From assembly GCF_029338375.1 (NCBI RefSeq), contig NZ_CP119806.1:23026-87025 (forward strand): a stretch of DNA of 64,000 nucleotides, given 5' to 3'. Position numbers and translations under genes: made by a program. Numbering within the stretch: position 1 is the stretch's first letter; each line of letters begins with the position of its first letter. Origin of the DNA: Halorussus lipolyticus. GTDB lineage: Archaea; Halobacteriota; Halobacteria; Halobacteriales; Haladaptataceae. Shown here in pieces: positions 26,301 to 33,290 of this stretch. The notes under the pieces were generated by a model. The model made no database searches. It was not told the DNA's origin and saw only the letters and a list, made by a program, of their open reading frames with translations.

Positions 26301-26688
26301 GGATGATTTTGAGGAATTGAAATCCTTCGTAAGTGAGCTGGGTACGCCGAGTACGTGGCAAAACGACATTTTAAGCCGGCAGAGTGGCGATAGTGATGTC
26401 GTTACTGACATCAAACAGTTATGTCGTCAGATTGCGGACAGCAATGAGGACGTAAGTGGAGAAGCAGAGCATATCCTCGGTCTACTGGATGATCACGAGA
26501 TGAGCGACTGGGCAGAGGGTCAATTACGTACGATCCACCGTAGACGGCGTCGATACGGAACTAACGGCACAATTCGTAGGATACATCATAAGCTCACGGA
26601 AGAGATCGAATTAGTTGATCCAGAAACTGTTACGGAAGCGGATGTCGCGCTTGCCGGCCAATTAGACGAAAGCACATCCGAGACATAA
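23311..26688 (+). CDS. PLD-nuclease/SNF2-type helicase fusion (defence cassette 1)
   Basis: 1125 residues from ATG 23311, with GGAGAGG about 8 bp before it. The N-terminal phospholipase-D-like domain has HPKLYLF at residue 123 and IIGSSNLSASGL. The helicase has Walker A VGLGKS (about 284-289), DEAH at 364-367, the TATP motif, and C-terminal motifs LIFSQY and NPMKMEQRIGRIDRI typical of SNF2/RapA-like translocases. PLD-helicase fusions are known as anti-phage proteins. It is translationally coupled to the methylase (11-bp overlap), suggesting that modification and ATP-driven cleavage form one system. The second HKD motif is weak, so the nuclease might act as a dimer. Confidence 0.9.
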   Translation: MGSDEGDNPDWSGYSDVLDNREYDVAERANALAPEAETIRIAVGYFYLGGFDLLRENLRGAERVELLIGTDTDQRTIDELERGFADDLEEYDRSEAQEGINRLYELIQEEKVDVRVYDDSRFHPKLYLFEHPAGSPDLGRAIIGSSNLSASGLRGNVELNVEKKDNNTIRYLGEWFEEIWTEASEFDTNLMSAEIEKSQFGDDLPDTSKGEGGSSVAEVETISPYEATKRFIVEQFSRDVREGTLLQDITGDYEEQLTAFQQDAFRAARRPLEKYNGVVLADSVGLGKSYIGAPLVQDYTSSRDDVLVIAPKRLKQMWMQELLDADTGEFPTTAEKTFISFNKLSRLSEKEIQRLRGVDLILVDEAHNLRNTGTQRYDKLQSIGRKGKKFVMLTATPIHNSVRDVDNLIKVFADDDDFDIELKGLSPSEIFKQYDRLSSEEDKSSSTQSRISELEELIESIMREVIISRDRKYILNNYDDITIGDRAISVPDRKPRLVTPDDPRLDELYSDIVDTVIGSDDSENSGLNIPYVSADRYDADGDEEEELIIEYQNASILMLINLLKRLESSLAAFESSVERLIEREKITRHIATGELEDAEDRKDAVDQIRDTFEDDFAKDVDFEDVAEAINRVSPSKRDEIVADIDEDLQELDRIKRQAQNALQTKEDGRTKDAKAERLRGLIDRELSDEKVLIFSQYVPTITHLFKQLTDENPTHTNVATLGQDPSSPTVGFVHGGSGFDERIIERFAPEAQEADVTPGEEIDILFATDVLGVGQNLQDARVIVNYDLHWNPMKMEQRIGRIDRITTRHDELWIYNFAPTGDLRKQLGLVERIQEKIEDIANTFGHAAPILDTAEEQVHKTLITYERLEEGGAEFGDERLEGIGSKYDDLRNVVRAFCEGNNVEIEELQETYDAVEDRSEPQYFVSPGEEGYVSLAHLEHSSGRTEWRTTIFDSDRVQSTTIGGQTVFTQFPRLETDEVRVFETISSPDTTRHAIPEDDFEELKSFVSELGTPSTWQNDILSRQSGDSDVVTDIKQLCRQIADSNEDVSGEAEHILGLLDDHEMSDWAEGQLRTIHRRRRRYGTNGTIRRIHHKLTEEIELVDPETVTEADVALAGQLDESTSET

Positions 26689-27156
26689 TCGAAGTATCTC
26701 GAAGAGGTCTTGGGAACTCCCTTGCTTCTGGAAGATCTCTGTTGTGTGGAAGGCAGAGTAGGTCTTTTGATTTTATGTCCTTAGGTACACCCTCTAAGAG
26801 AGAACCGGAAACGCGCCACCTGGTTTTTCCGTTAGGATAGCTATCAGATCACCAAATCGAAATAGCACTCAGGTCTATCCAGTGTTGGGAGAAGGTGATA
26901 AGCGGCCGAAAAAAGCGAATGTTAGAAAGAGCTCAGTTGGCAGATAGTGTTGTCATTCAATCATTATGCGATATTTGGTGCGCGTTGGCGCTCCTTTTTA
27001 GCCTAAGTATCCCAATCAACGGATTCCGTTTCGGCGCTCTGCCAACGGCATTCTTCTTCAGCGGCAGCTGTCGACGACTTGCGGGCGTCTAGATAGGCCG
27101 AAATGTCCCCGAATGCGTTCTCACCTTCCATTGGTGAACTTGACTATAGCATGAAT
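26689..27156. other. Intergenic after defence cassette 1
   Basis: No convincing gene in 468 bp. GCGCGTTGGCGC followed by TCCTTTTTA at about 26980-27001 looks like a hairpin with a T-run and may end rightward transcription. The right copy of the 17-bp direct repeat is at 27072-27088. Confidence 0.4.
27072..27088 (+). repeat. 17-bp direct repeat, right of defence cassette
   Basis: CGACGACTTGCGGGCGT, matching 19891-19907 in 16 of 17 positions in direct orientation. Confidence 0.5.
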
Positions 27157-27309
27157 TCATGCGATAGACTCGTCAAAGACTTCTCGATAGGCGTTGGCAC
27201 CTGACTGCAGCAACTCTCGGAGTCCTTCCGTGTCGGGGTTGTTCCGGATTTTCAGCAGCTTTCGGCAGTCATCGGTTTCTCGGATTGTAACTTTGTAGTC
27301 GCGTTCCAT
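27157..27309 (-). CDS. Small charged protein, 50 aa
   Basis: A short frame, MERDYKVTIRETDDCRKLLK, continuing IRNNPDTEGLRELLQSG and ending VFDESIA. It is the last of a leftward run of four or five small genes (27157-28447), with haloarchaeal codon use and balanced charge. No family is recognised. The spacing (60 bp to the zinc-ribbon gene upstream) and codon quality support a real gene. Confidence 0.6.
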   Translation of the reverse strand: MERDYKVTIRETDDCRKLLKIRNNPDTEGLRELLQSGANAYREVFDESIA

Positions 27310-27368
27310 CGGCCCCACGGGCCACAGCCGCGTTCATTGGTAAGATCAGCAATAACAGCATTCCCGTT

Positions 27369-27524
27369 TCAGGGGAGTTTGTATTCCGCGATCTCGGTTG
27401 GTCCACAGTAGGAGCAGGGCTCTGTCTGTGAGTTAACAGTCGTCCCACACTGCCGACACTCATAGACCGTCGTTGATTTGCTTTGCCTCGCTAAGAGACG
27501 GTAGAGAAGTTGCAGAACGCTCAT
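27369..27524 (-). CDS. Small zinc-ribbon protein, 51 aa
   Basis: MSVLQLLYRLLARQ, then YECRQCGTTVNSQTEPCSYCG: two CxxC pairs (residues 23/26 and 37/40) form a zinc ribbon. Its ATG is directly adjacent to the stop of the 27525-27749 gene, so the two are translationally linked. Small zinc-ribbon proteins of this sort are frequent in haloarchaea, and their targets are mostly unknown. Confidence 0.75.
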   Translation of the reverse strand: MSVLQLLYRLLARQSKSTTVYECRQCGTTVNSQTEPCSYCGPTEIAEYKLP

Positions 27525-27749
27525 CTACGGGTCCCCCCGAATCGGGCACTGGTTCCCGCGCGACGCCTCGTCCCATGAGCGCGGGATGACGCCGCGATGC
27601 TCAATCACGTCGGCATACTCGCGGAGGAGATCAACGAGCACGAGTTCGGGGACCCCGGCTTGTGCTTGCAGGAGTAGCCAGCGTTTGAGGTCTTGTTCGA
27701 CTGTGTCGATACGACTCTGGCCAAACGGACGTTGAGTGTTCTCAGTCAT
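27525..27749 (-). CDS. Conserved haloarchaeal protein, 74 aa
   Basis: Helical and acidic: RIDTVEQDLKRWLLLQAQAG, VLVDLLREYADVIEHRGVIP and RSWDEASRGNQCPIRGDP. I recall near-identical proteins on many haloarchaeal plasmids without a function. It is first gene of a leftward mini-operon with the zinc-ribbon protein, and a double hairpin sits 7 bp upstream of its ATG. Confidence 0.8.
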   Translation of the reverse strand: MTENTQRPFGQSRIDTVEQDLKRWLLLQAQAGVPELVLVDLLREYADVIEHRGVIPRSWDEASRGNQCPIRGDP

Positions 27750-27755
27750 TGTTGT

Positions 27756-27803
27756 GGCGCGACCTCGCGGGTCGCGCCTGCACCCCTACAGGCGCACACA
27801 AAC
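27756..27803 (-). promoter_or_regulatory. Double leader hairpin, copy e
   Basis: GGCGCGACC/GGTCGCGCC (27756-27764, 27770-27778) overlaps a second stem GCGCCTG/CAGGCGC (27774-27780, 27789-27795) followed by ACACAAA. The two stems cannot form together, an arrangement that could switch between alternative structures. Confidence 0.5.
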
Positions 27804-27820
27804 TCCCCGAATGCCACATG

Positions 27821-28447
27821 TCACAACACGCCATCGTGAGGACCGATGACCGCCGTCTCGTCACGACTCCATGCTCGGAGTTTTTCAACCATGTACGTCC
27901 GTGCCTCCCCGGGCGTGAATTCACCGTCGTCAACGCGGTCACCGACGATGTCTTTCAACGCTTGGAATTGGCCGTGGCTGTACTCCTCGGGACGGGGTTC
28001 GCCGTCCCGCCAACTGACGGACTGGAGGACGCCATTGCCTGTCGTCTCTGAGGACTCGACAGCCTCAGCGTCGTACTCGAGACCAAGCCAGCGTGTTCGG
28101 TACGCCCTCACCTCGAAGTCCTCTGTGACCACGTAGAAGGCTTCGTGGTGGAGATAGTCGAGATACTCCGAGTAGACTTCGTCCAATGAAACTCCCACGG
28201 CGATTGGGTCTGGGTTGACTGGTGTCTGTGACTGTCGGTTGACGGCGTATGCGTCGGCGGTCGTCTTCGTGCTTGATTGCAGGGCTTCGTACTGGTCGTG
28301 AGCCCATTGGGTTGGGTGGTCACCACCGAAGGGCGTCTCTGACGTGAGTTGGTGTTTCAGCTGGTAGTCAAGGGCTCCGTTATGCGAGTAGTGGAGGGTA
28401 TGCGATGCGTCTGGTCGTTCGTAGGCGATGAGTGCGCGATATCCCAT
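27821..28447 (-). CDS. DUF6735-like haloarchaeal protein, 208 aa
   Basis: Begins MGYRALIAYERPD and HTLHYSHNGALDYQLKH, with a central DEVYSEYLDYLHHEAFYVV and a C-terminal VSWRDGEP and ALKDIVGDRVDDGEFTPGEARTYM. This matches my memory of DUF6735, a family found on haloarchaeal mobile elements. No catalytic motif or membrane segment is visible. It is upstream of and codirectional with the 74-residue protein, separated by the hairpin region. Confidence 0.8.
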   Translation of the reverse strand: MGYRALIAYERPDASHTLHYSHNGALDYQLKHQLTSETPFGGDHPTQWAHDQYEALQSSTKTTADAYAVNRQSQTPVNPDPIAVGVSLDEVYSEYLDYLHHEAFYVVTEDFEVRAYRTRWLGLEYDAEAVESSETTGNGVLQSVSWRDGEPRPEEYSHGQFQALKDIVGDRVDDGEFTPGEARTYMVEKLRAWSRDETAVIGPHDGVL

Positions 28448-28470
28448 GTGGAATCAGCGGGGCCACCGAG

Positions 28471-28502
28471 GTGCGCCCGCAGTCCTGCCGGGCGCACAAA
28501 AA
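28471..28502 (-). promoter_or_regulatory. Leader hairpin plus A-run, copy f
   Basis: GTGCGCC (28471-28477) and GGCGCAC (28491-28497) are perfect arms followed by AAAAA. It lies 24 bp before the leftward ATG at 28447. It has the same arms as the copy at 34115-34143. Confidence 0.6.
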
Positions 28503-28518
28503 TCGATAACGGCGCAAT

Positions 28519-28544
28519 AGTAAAATCGTAATTAGTAAAATCGT
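28519..28544 (+). promoter_or_regulatory. Tandem 11-bp operator-like repeats
   Basis: AGTAAAATCGT occurs at 28519-28529 and 28534-28544, a 15-bp period, in the AT-rich promoter region of the ATPase gene at 28593. GGAGGGG just before that ATG is the ribosome-binding site. Confidence 0.5.
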
Positions 28545-28592
28545 GATTTAGATAATCGTTAGTATTATCTTCAGCTGGCTCGAAGGAGGGGT

Positions 28593-29984
28593 ATGGCTTA
28601 TCCGCGCTTTGTTAACCGAGAGGACGAACTTGAGATGTTGCACTCACGGTTTGAGAGTGATACCGCAGAATTGCTCGTTGTGTATGGACGTCGCCGACTC
28701 GGCAAGAGCGCACTCGTTCGTGAAGCAATCGAAGACCGAGATGACGCAATCTACTGGCAGGCGACCGAGGAGACCCCGGAAGTACAACTTACGAACTTCA
28801 TTGAGACTGCCCGTGAGACATTTCCGCTGATTGAGGACATCAAGCGAGACTGGGAAGCACTCCTCCGAGTTCTCGGACGTCAAAATGCAGTTGTCGTTCT
28901 TGACGAATTCCCATATCTTATCGAATCGGATGATGCGCTGCCCTCGAAGATTCAGCGTGTGTGGGACATGCACCTCGAAGAAACTGAGATAACGCTCGTT
29001 CTCGTTGGCTCATCGATCAGTATCATGGAAGAGAAGGTACTGAGTGGTGGAAGTCCACTCTACGGTCGGCGGACAGCCACGATTGATTTGCCACCACTCG
29101 AACTTGAAGATGCACGCCAATTCTATCCGGAAGACGACCCGGATTCAGTCATTCAGACATGGGGGGTTTTCGGAGGTACTCCGTACTACTTGCAGGCGCT
29201 CACTCCGTCTGCATCACTCACTGAGAACGTGCAATCACATGTGCTCTCAGAACATGGCGTGCTCCATAACGAGCCAGAGTTTCTGTTACGAACGGAGTTT
29301 GGGATTCGTGAGCCTCAGACCTACTACACAATCCTCAGAGCGATCGCCATGGGCAAGCGTGAAGCGAATGAGATTGCTGACTTCGCTGGCATCGATTCGA
29401 ACGCACTCGGGTCATACCTCTCGAAGCTCCGGCGACTCCGATTGGTTGAACGAGATATTCCGGTAACGGCGAACCCGAACTCGACTCGGAAAAGCCGGTA
29501 TCGGCTGAAAGAACCGTTGTTCCGCTTCTGGTTTCGATACGTCTACGGGCGAGAAGGGAAACTCGCACAACTTGGCGAGGACGCCTACGAACAACTCGTT
29601 GAGACGACGTTCTCGGACTACATGGGATCAATGTTCGAGATCGTCTGCCAGAATCAACTCCCGTCGTTAGTCCCGAAAACATATCAGGGGATCGGCTACT
29701 GGTGGCACAAACATCATGAACTTGACGTTGTCGGGTTGGCGAGCGACGGGACGCTCGTCGCTGGTGAGTGCAAATACACGACCCGAGAAATGACAGAAGG
29801 CGATTTAGCCGACCTCGAACGAAGTGCAACACACGTCCAGTGGACGCCACCGAACGGCGGGTCGCCCGACTACCACTACTGCTGCTTCTGTCGGTCTGGC
29901 TTCTCAAATGGACTTCAACAGACTGCAGACGAGCGAGATGATGTCTCGCTGTTCACACCCACCGATATCGTAGAATCTAGTTAA
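28593..29984 (+). CDS. Archaeal MNS-clade ATPase with DUF234 nuclease-like domain
   Basis: 463 residues. Walker A is GRRRLGKS (32-39) and Walker B VVLDEFPYL (about 101-109), the signature of the archaeal ATPase family Pfam ATPase_2. A winged-helix region (about 240-300) follows, then a C-terminal DUF234-type PD-(D/E)XK fold with HELDVVGLASDGTLVAGECKYT. Such proteins are common in archaeal mobile elements and defence islands; the substrate is not established. Start and ribosome-binding site (GGAGGGG) are clear. The nuclease residues D-x-ECK look intact. Confidence 0.9.
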   Translation: MAYPRFVNREDELEMLHSRFESDTAELLVVYGRRRLGKSALVREAIEDRDDAIYWQATEETPEVQLTNFIETARETFPLIEDIKRDWEALLRVLGRQNAVVVLDEFPYLIESDDALPSKIQRVWDMHLEETEITLVLVGSSISIMEEKVLSGGSPLYGRRTATIDLPPLELEDARQFYPEDDPDSVIQTWGVFGGTPYYLQALTPSASLTENVQSHVLSEHGVLHNEPEFLLRTEFGIREPQTYYTILRAIAMGKREANEIADFAGIDSNALGSYLSKLRRLRLVERDIPVTANPNSTRKSRYRLKEPLFRFWFRYVYGREGKLAQLGEDAYEQLVETTFSDYMGSMFEIVCQNQLPSLVPKTYQGIGYWWHKHHELDVVGLASDGTLVAGECKYTTREMTEGDLADLERSATHVQWTPPNGGSPDYHYCCFCRSGFSNGLQQTADERDDVSLFTPTDIVESS

Positions 29985-30003
29985 TAGAGTTTACGCGCTT
30001 CCT

Positions 30004-30024
30004 CCCACCCCTAAAGGGGGGTTT
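30004..30024 (+). terminator. Hairpin after ATPase gene
   Basis: CCACCCCTAAAGGGGGG followed by TTT about 20 bp beyond the stop codon. The stem is strong but the T-run short, so a terminator role is likely but not certain. Confidence 0.45.
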
Positions 30025-30238
30025 CCGCGCTGTACTGCTGTGGTGGCTCAAGATGGCTGAATCGTCCACAGGGGGGGAATGAATGGGGCCGGGTGCTCGC
30101 GTCCGAAGGACGTGGTCGGTTCTGCGGGCGACTATCTGTGCCGACTAGTGCTGAGAGGCACAGATATCTTGCAGAGCAACCGCGAGCACCCGGGGGCGTT
30201 CGAGGATGTCGTCGCTACTGTTTCGAGGAGCCTCCATC

Positions 30239-30280
30239 TTAACCAACAGTCGCTCCCGAGTAGTACCGCGTGTTGGTTAA
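30239..30280. repeat. 42-bp interrupted palindrome, copy 2
   Basis: TTAACCAACA (30239-30248), a 22-bp spacer, TGTTGGTTAA (30271-30280). Same arms and spacing as 1028-1069 and 60961-61002. No IS is attached to this copy. Confidence 0.9.
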
Positions 30281-30383
30281 TGATTTGGGCTTGCTGGAAT
30301 TGTCTGCTGTTGAGAGACGTGACTTGTGGGAGCAATGCAGTCCCAATACCGTATGTTTATATCGTGCGACCAGAACCAATCGG

Positions 30384-30433
30384 GGCGTGGGATACCCTGT
30401 TTCTCCCCAAATCCCCATTGGGTATCCCACGCC
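30384..30433. repeat. 50-bp palindrome with 14-bp arms and 22-bp spacer
   Basis: GGCGTGGGATACCC (30384-30397) and GGGTATCCCACGCC (30420-30433) are perfect complements. The 22-bp spacer equals that of the neighbouring 42-bp palindrome although the arm sequences differ. A GTTTATAT box (about 30354-30361) lies about 25 bp before the left arm, so the palindrome may overlap a transcription start. Confidence 0.7.
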
Positions 30434-30549
30434 TGAGCCTGACCTCGTAGACACGTACCATACAGTGCGTCACCCCGCCGAGATCGTTTTGTACTACAGG
30501 TCAAGTACAGAAATCGCATTCCTACAGACGGCAGTTCTCGAAAGCACCG

Positions 30550-30699
30550 CTAGAGATCACCCTCACTCGCGAGGGGGCTGTCACTGTCGTACTGGAGACG
30601 CTCGGATAATGGTGGGTGGTCCGGGAATTGAGCTCGATACTCCGTAATAGCGTCAGCACACGTCGTGTGGAGTTGCGTCAGAAAGTCCTCCGCATTCAT
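30550..30699 (-). CDS. Possible small gene, 49 aa
   Basis: MNAEDFLTQLHTTCADAITE, then YRAQFPDHPPLSERLQY and an acidic tail. It is preceded by TATTTATAGG (30729-30738) centred about 34 bp before the ATG, a good leaderless promoter. No family is recognised. It could be the surviving N-terminus of a longer gene, since the tail is low-complexity. Confidence 0.5.
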   Translation of the reverse strand: MNAEDFLTQLHTTCADAITEYRAQFPDHPPLSERLQYDSDSPLASEGDL

Positions 30700-30783
30700 C
30701 TCATGGTATCGAACGAAGGCTTGCTCAGTATTTATAGGTACTCGATCAACACGTTCTAATCAACCAGGGGAGAACCCTCAGAT

Positions 30784-31662
30784 ATGCCCTCCCAAGACGC
30801 TCCTTCCACGCAAAAACAGGCACTCGTCACTGCCCTTCAATGGGGATTAGTCCAGACTTTCGTTCTTGATACACTTGGCCGTCTCCTCCGGAACTATTAC
30901 CGTGCAACGACGGACGCCTTCTTTCCGCCAAGCTGGGTGACTTCAATTCAATTCGCAGCCCCGTTGGGTCTCCTCGTCGGCGGCATCGGCGGATACCGCT
31001 GGGTGACGAGCGACCGAGCTTCAACATCAGCCTCAGCACATCGAAACCGCGTTATCTTCGTCGGGTCGCTCCTTGCTGGTTGGGCGCTCGCCATCGTCCC
31101 AACAATGGCGTTCCAGTGGCTCCTTGGAGATCGGCTGTTTTCGATGCCGTATTTCGTCCTTCCGACCCTGACAGCAATCTCCGTTTTCGTCGGGTCGTAC
31201 CTGCTTGCCTATCGAGTCGAGACCGCGTGGTACCGCCGTCACCGACCCCGACTTCTAGGCGCAGTCAAAGGGGCATTTGCTGGACTGCTGGTTGGCTTCA
31301 TCGGTTTCATCGCGTACGGTGGGTATCTCGCTTCGACGCAGACCAACTACAGTCTCAGTGGTGGCCCGGGGATCGTCACGGCCGTGTGTCTTGGTGCAAT
31401 TGCCGGTTACATGCTAACTGACACGGAACGTGGCGGGGATCGATCTGCCGAGTTTGTTGGTCTCCTGATTGTATCTCTTCTCGCGTTCAGTCTACTGATG
31501 ACTCTCGGGATGGTTGCATTCAATGCAGTCGGAGTGTCTCTATTCGGGTTTAGTTCGTCGTTCATTTGGCCCCTTATTCCGCTTGTTTTGGCGCTCGGAG
31601 TGGCTAGTTACCTAGCGTACGGGGTTCAGACAACATTCTACCGACGATTCGCTGGTCGATAG
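30784..31662 (+). CDS. Multi-pass membrane protein, 292 aa
   Basis: Seven or so hydrophobic helices, for example FAAPLGLLVGGIGG, VIFVGSLLAGWALAIVPTM, PTLTAISVFVGSYLLAY, GAFAGLLVGFIGFIAYGGY, GLLIVSLLAFSLLMTLGMV and FIWPLIPLVLALGVASYLAY, joined by short Arg-rich loops. No transporter signature is recognised. It stands alone between the intergenic palindromes and the small regulator at 31762. Membrane location is certain, function unknown. Confidence 0.8.
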   Translation: MPSQDAPSTQKQALVTALQWGLVQTFVLDTLGRLLRNYYRATTDAFFPPSWVTSIQFAAPLGLLVGGIGGYRWVTSDRASTSASAHRNRVIFVGSLLAGWALAIVPTMAFQWLLGDRLFSMPYFVLPTLTAISVFVGSYLLAYRVETAWYRRHRPRLLGAVKGAFAGLLVGFIGFIAYGGYLASTQTNYSLSGGPGIVTAVCLGAIAGYMLTDTERGGDRSAEFVGLLIVSLLAFSLLMTLGMVAFNAVGVSLFGFSSSFIWPLIPLVLALGVASYLAYGVQTTFYRRFAGR

Positions 31663-31761
31663 CCGACGACGCAATCTTTCTCCCGACTTCCGAGGCTACG
31701 AGTCCAAGCCGAAGGTTCGGTCGGACCCCAATGGTCTATTTGATGGCGTCCAATATATCGA

Positions 31762-31998
31762 ATGATGCCGAGTTCACGGAGGCCCTTGAGCACGAGCGAG
31801 CAGGCTGTGCTCGACCACCTCGACACGTATGTCGAGACCACGGCAGATGAGGAGCGTCTCTCACATGCAGACGCCGTCACGTACCTCAGTGAGCAAGGAC
31901 TCACGCGTGCCGACGCCGATGAGCTTGTCGAACAACTGTTGTTGAAAGGATATCTGTACGAGGTCGGCGACAAACTCCGTATTCCGCCTCGCATCTAA
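31762..31998 (+). CDS. Small winged-helix-like protein, 78 aa
   Basis: LSTSEQAVLDHLDTYVETTA, LSHADAVTYLSEQGLTRADADELVEQLLLKGYLYEVGDKLRIPPRI: a helical HTH followed by a two-stranded wing. Similar small proteins are common in haloarchaeal plasmid regions. It is likely DNA-binding, perhaps an anti-sigma-like or repressor role, but this is inferred from fold only. A second start at the next Met is equally possible. Confidence 0.7.
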   Translation: MMPSSRRPLSTSEQAVLDHLDTYVETTADEERLSHADAVTYLSEQGLTRADADELVEQLLLKGYLYEVGDKLRIPPRI

Positions 31999-32079
31999 AG
32001 CTGGTTCGAGGATTTCGGATTCGGAGAGATCCCGTATCTCAGAAATCTCCTGAACACGCTCTGTGAAAGTATCCGTCAT
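31985..32079 (-). pseudogene. Truncated antitoxin-like N-terminus
   Basis: MTDTFTERVQEISEIRDLSESEILEPALD resembles the first 29 residues of haloarchaeal ribbon/helix antitoxin-type proteins (RxLSESEI-ALERG pattern). The rest of the gene is missing and the frame runs into the 3' end of the rightward gene. It is a relic of a toxin-antitoxin pair. Confidence 0.6.
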
Positions 32080-32145
32080 ACTGGAACGTCACTCCGTCTT
32101 TTCATAAACGCCATCGCAACTGTCCAACAATTTTGAAATTGGTGG

Positions 32146-32565
32146 TTAGTCTGCGCTCGCAGGTGTACTCTCTGTGTCCTCGTCCTCAAGGAGGGGGTAG
32201 TGGATGTGCATCTCGATTTTGTCGAAGGGCACAACTGGCTGGATTGCGCCACCAGGGCCGCCCTCTTTGAGTTCGAGAATTCCGAGTACCTCCGAGTGCT
32301 TCAAGTCTGAATGAACATCGGACACATCCCGATCGACGAGGCGGGCGGCCTCACGCATGCTCTCGGGTTGTTCGTTCGCAATCGCTTTGATGAGTTCAAG
32401 GCGAAGTGGCGTGAGGCTGTCAACGAATTCATCGTAGGTGCCGAACTGGAGGACGGCACGCTCATCACTCTCTTCTAACTCGTCTTCTTTGGCATGCTGG
32501 ATGAAGTTGAGGATGTCCTCACGGAGCTGTGCTCGGTCGCCGACGGTGATGTGAAGTGTAGTCAT
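32146..32565 (-). CDS. HVO_A0114-type HTH protein (TA-like regulator), 139 aa
   Basis: LHITVGDRAQLREDILNFI, then LTPLRLELIKAIANEQPESMREAARLVDRDVSDVHSDLKHSEVLGILELKEGG: a MarR-like helix-turn-helix of the family named after HVO_A0114, usually the DNA-binding partner in haloarchaeal toxin-antitoxin pairs. No intact toxin adjoins it; only a remnant frame (32591-32755) lies upstream. It may repress its own promoter. Confidence 0.8.
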   Translation of the reverse strand: MTTLHITVGDRAQLREDILNFIQHAKEDELEESDERAVLQFGTYDEFVDSLTPLRLELIKAIANEQPESMREAARLVDRDVSDVHSDLKHSEVLGILELKEGGPGGAIQPVVPFDKIEMHIHYPLLEDEDTESTPASAD

Positions 32566-32590
32566 GATTGGCTGTGGATGCTGTTACTGT

Positions 32591-32755
32591 TTAGTAGGGG
32601 CGTGGTGGAGTGGTGCCGATTGTTTCCCAGTACTCGTCGGCACTCGCCCAAAACTCGATGATGAGTTCCGCCATACCTGGAAACTCCACGTCAGTATCGC
32701 CAGCGGCGGTGTGGAGTTCGTGGCCTTTGATGTCTTCGTACGTCTTCAGACTAAA
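32591..32755 (-). pseudogene. C-terminal remnant between TA-like genes
   Basis: The leftward frame LKTYEDIKGHELHTAAGD, then VEFPGMAELIIEFWASADEYWETIG, ending PPRPY, has good haloarchaeal codon use but no start codon before a stop at its upstream end. It looks like the tail of a lost gene, perhaps the toxin partner of the HTH protein; the family was not identified. Confidence 0.45.
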
Positions 32756-33281
32756 TCAGCCGCATTGAGCTCCCAGCATCATCCCCGATGACATCTGTAA
32801 GTCCGCACACGGTAATCACATCCGTATAGCCCTGTGCGGTCACTGCATTTTTCAATCCCTCTCTAGCTGGTTGATCATCTGTGAGGACAACGACGTTTGG
32901 CTCTGGGCGGTCGCGAACGTACTGGACGACAAGCCCTGCAAGAATTGCGTCTGTCTTTTCAACATCATGTTCGGCCTGCCCCGTTTCACTCGCAATCGTT
33001 CGCTTGGCAATATCGCTTGCCGCAACAGCATCCCCATCCGTCGGGTCCGGCGCGTCAATGATCTCCGCCCATCCTTCCTCAAGTGCTGTCTGTACGCGGT
33101 CTGCCTGTGGTCCACCGAGTTCACCAATTACCCGACGTGGTAGTTTCAGCACAACGTTAGCCGTCCGAACTGCCTGTCGGAATTGGCTATACTGTGGTTT
33201 CGATGGGCGACCAAGCGCGATGAACACGTTCGCGTCGACAAGAACAGTCGTCGCATCCGACAAGGGAGTATCCTGACCCAT
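32751..33281 (-). CDS. PIN-domain ribonuclease-like protein, 176 aa
   Basis: The PIN acidic residues are in place: VLVDANVFIALG (Asp16), KTDAILAGLVVQYV and VVVLTDDQPAREGL. PIN proteins are Mg-dependent RNases, often toxins. It starts 9 bp after the stop of the DUF7437-like HTH gene, with which it probably forms a two-gene unit. It is longer than VapC toxins (about 130 residues), so a different RNA-processing role cannot be excluded. Confidence 0.85.
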   Translation of the reverse strand: MGQDTPLSDATTVLVDANVFIALGRPSKPQYSQFRQAVRTANVVLKLPRRVIGELGGPQADRVQTALEEGWAEIIDAPDPTDGDAVAASDIAKRTIASETGQAEHDVEKTDAILAGLVVQYVRDRPEPNVVVLTDDQPAREGLKNAVTAQGYTDVITVCGLTDVIGDDAGSSMRLI

Positions 33282-33290
33282 TCCTCGTCC

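Noticed and set aside
26895..27092. 65-codon frame after defence cassette 1
   Set aside because: Hydrophobic and low in acidic residues, crosses the 17-bp direct repeat, no homology recognised.
30270..30647. Rightward open frame of 125 codons in the intergenic region with the palindromes
   Set aside because: It runs straight through both palindromes, starts with TTG inside a repeat arm and has no recognisable domain or haloarchaeal composition.
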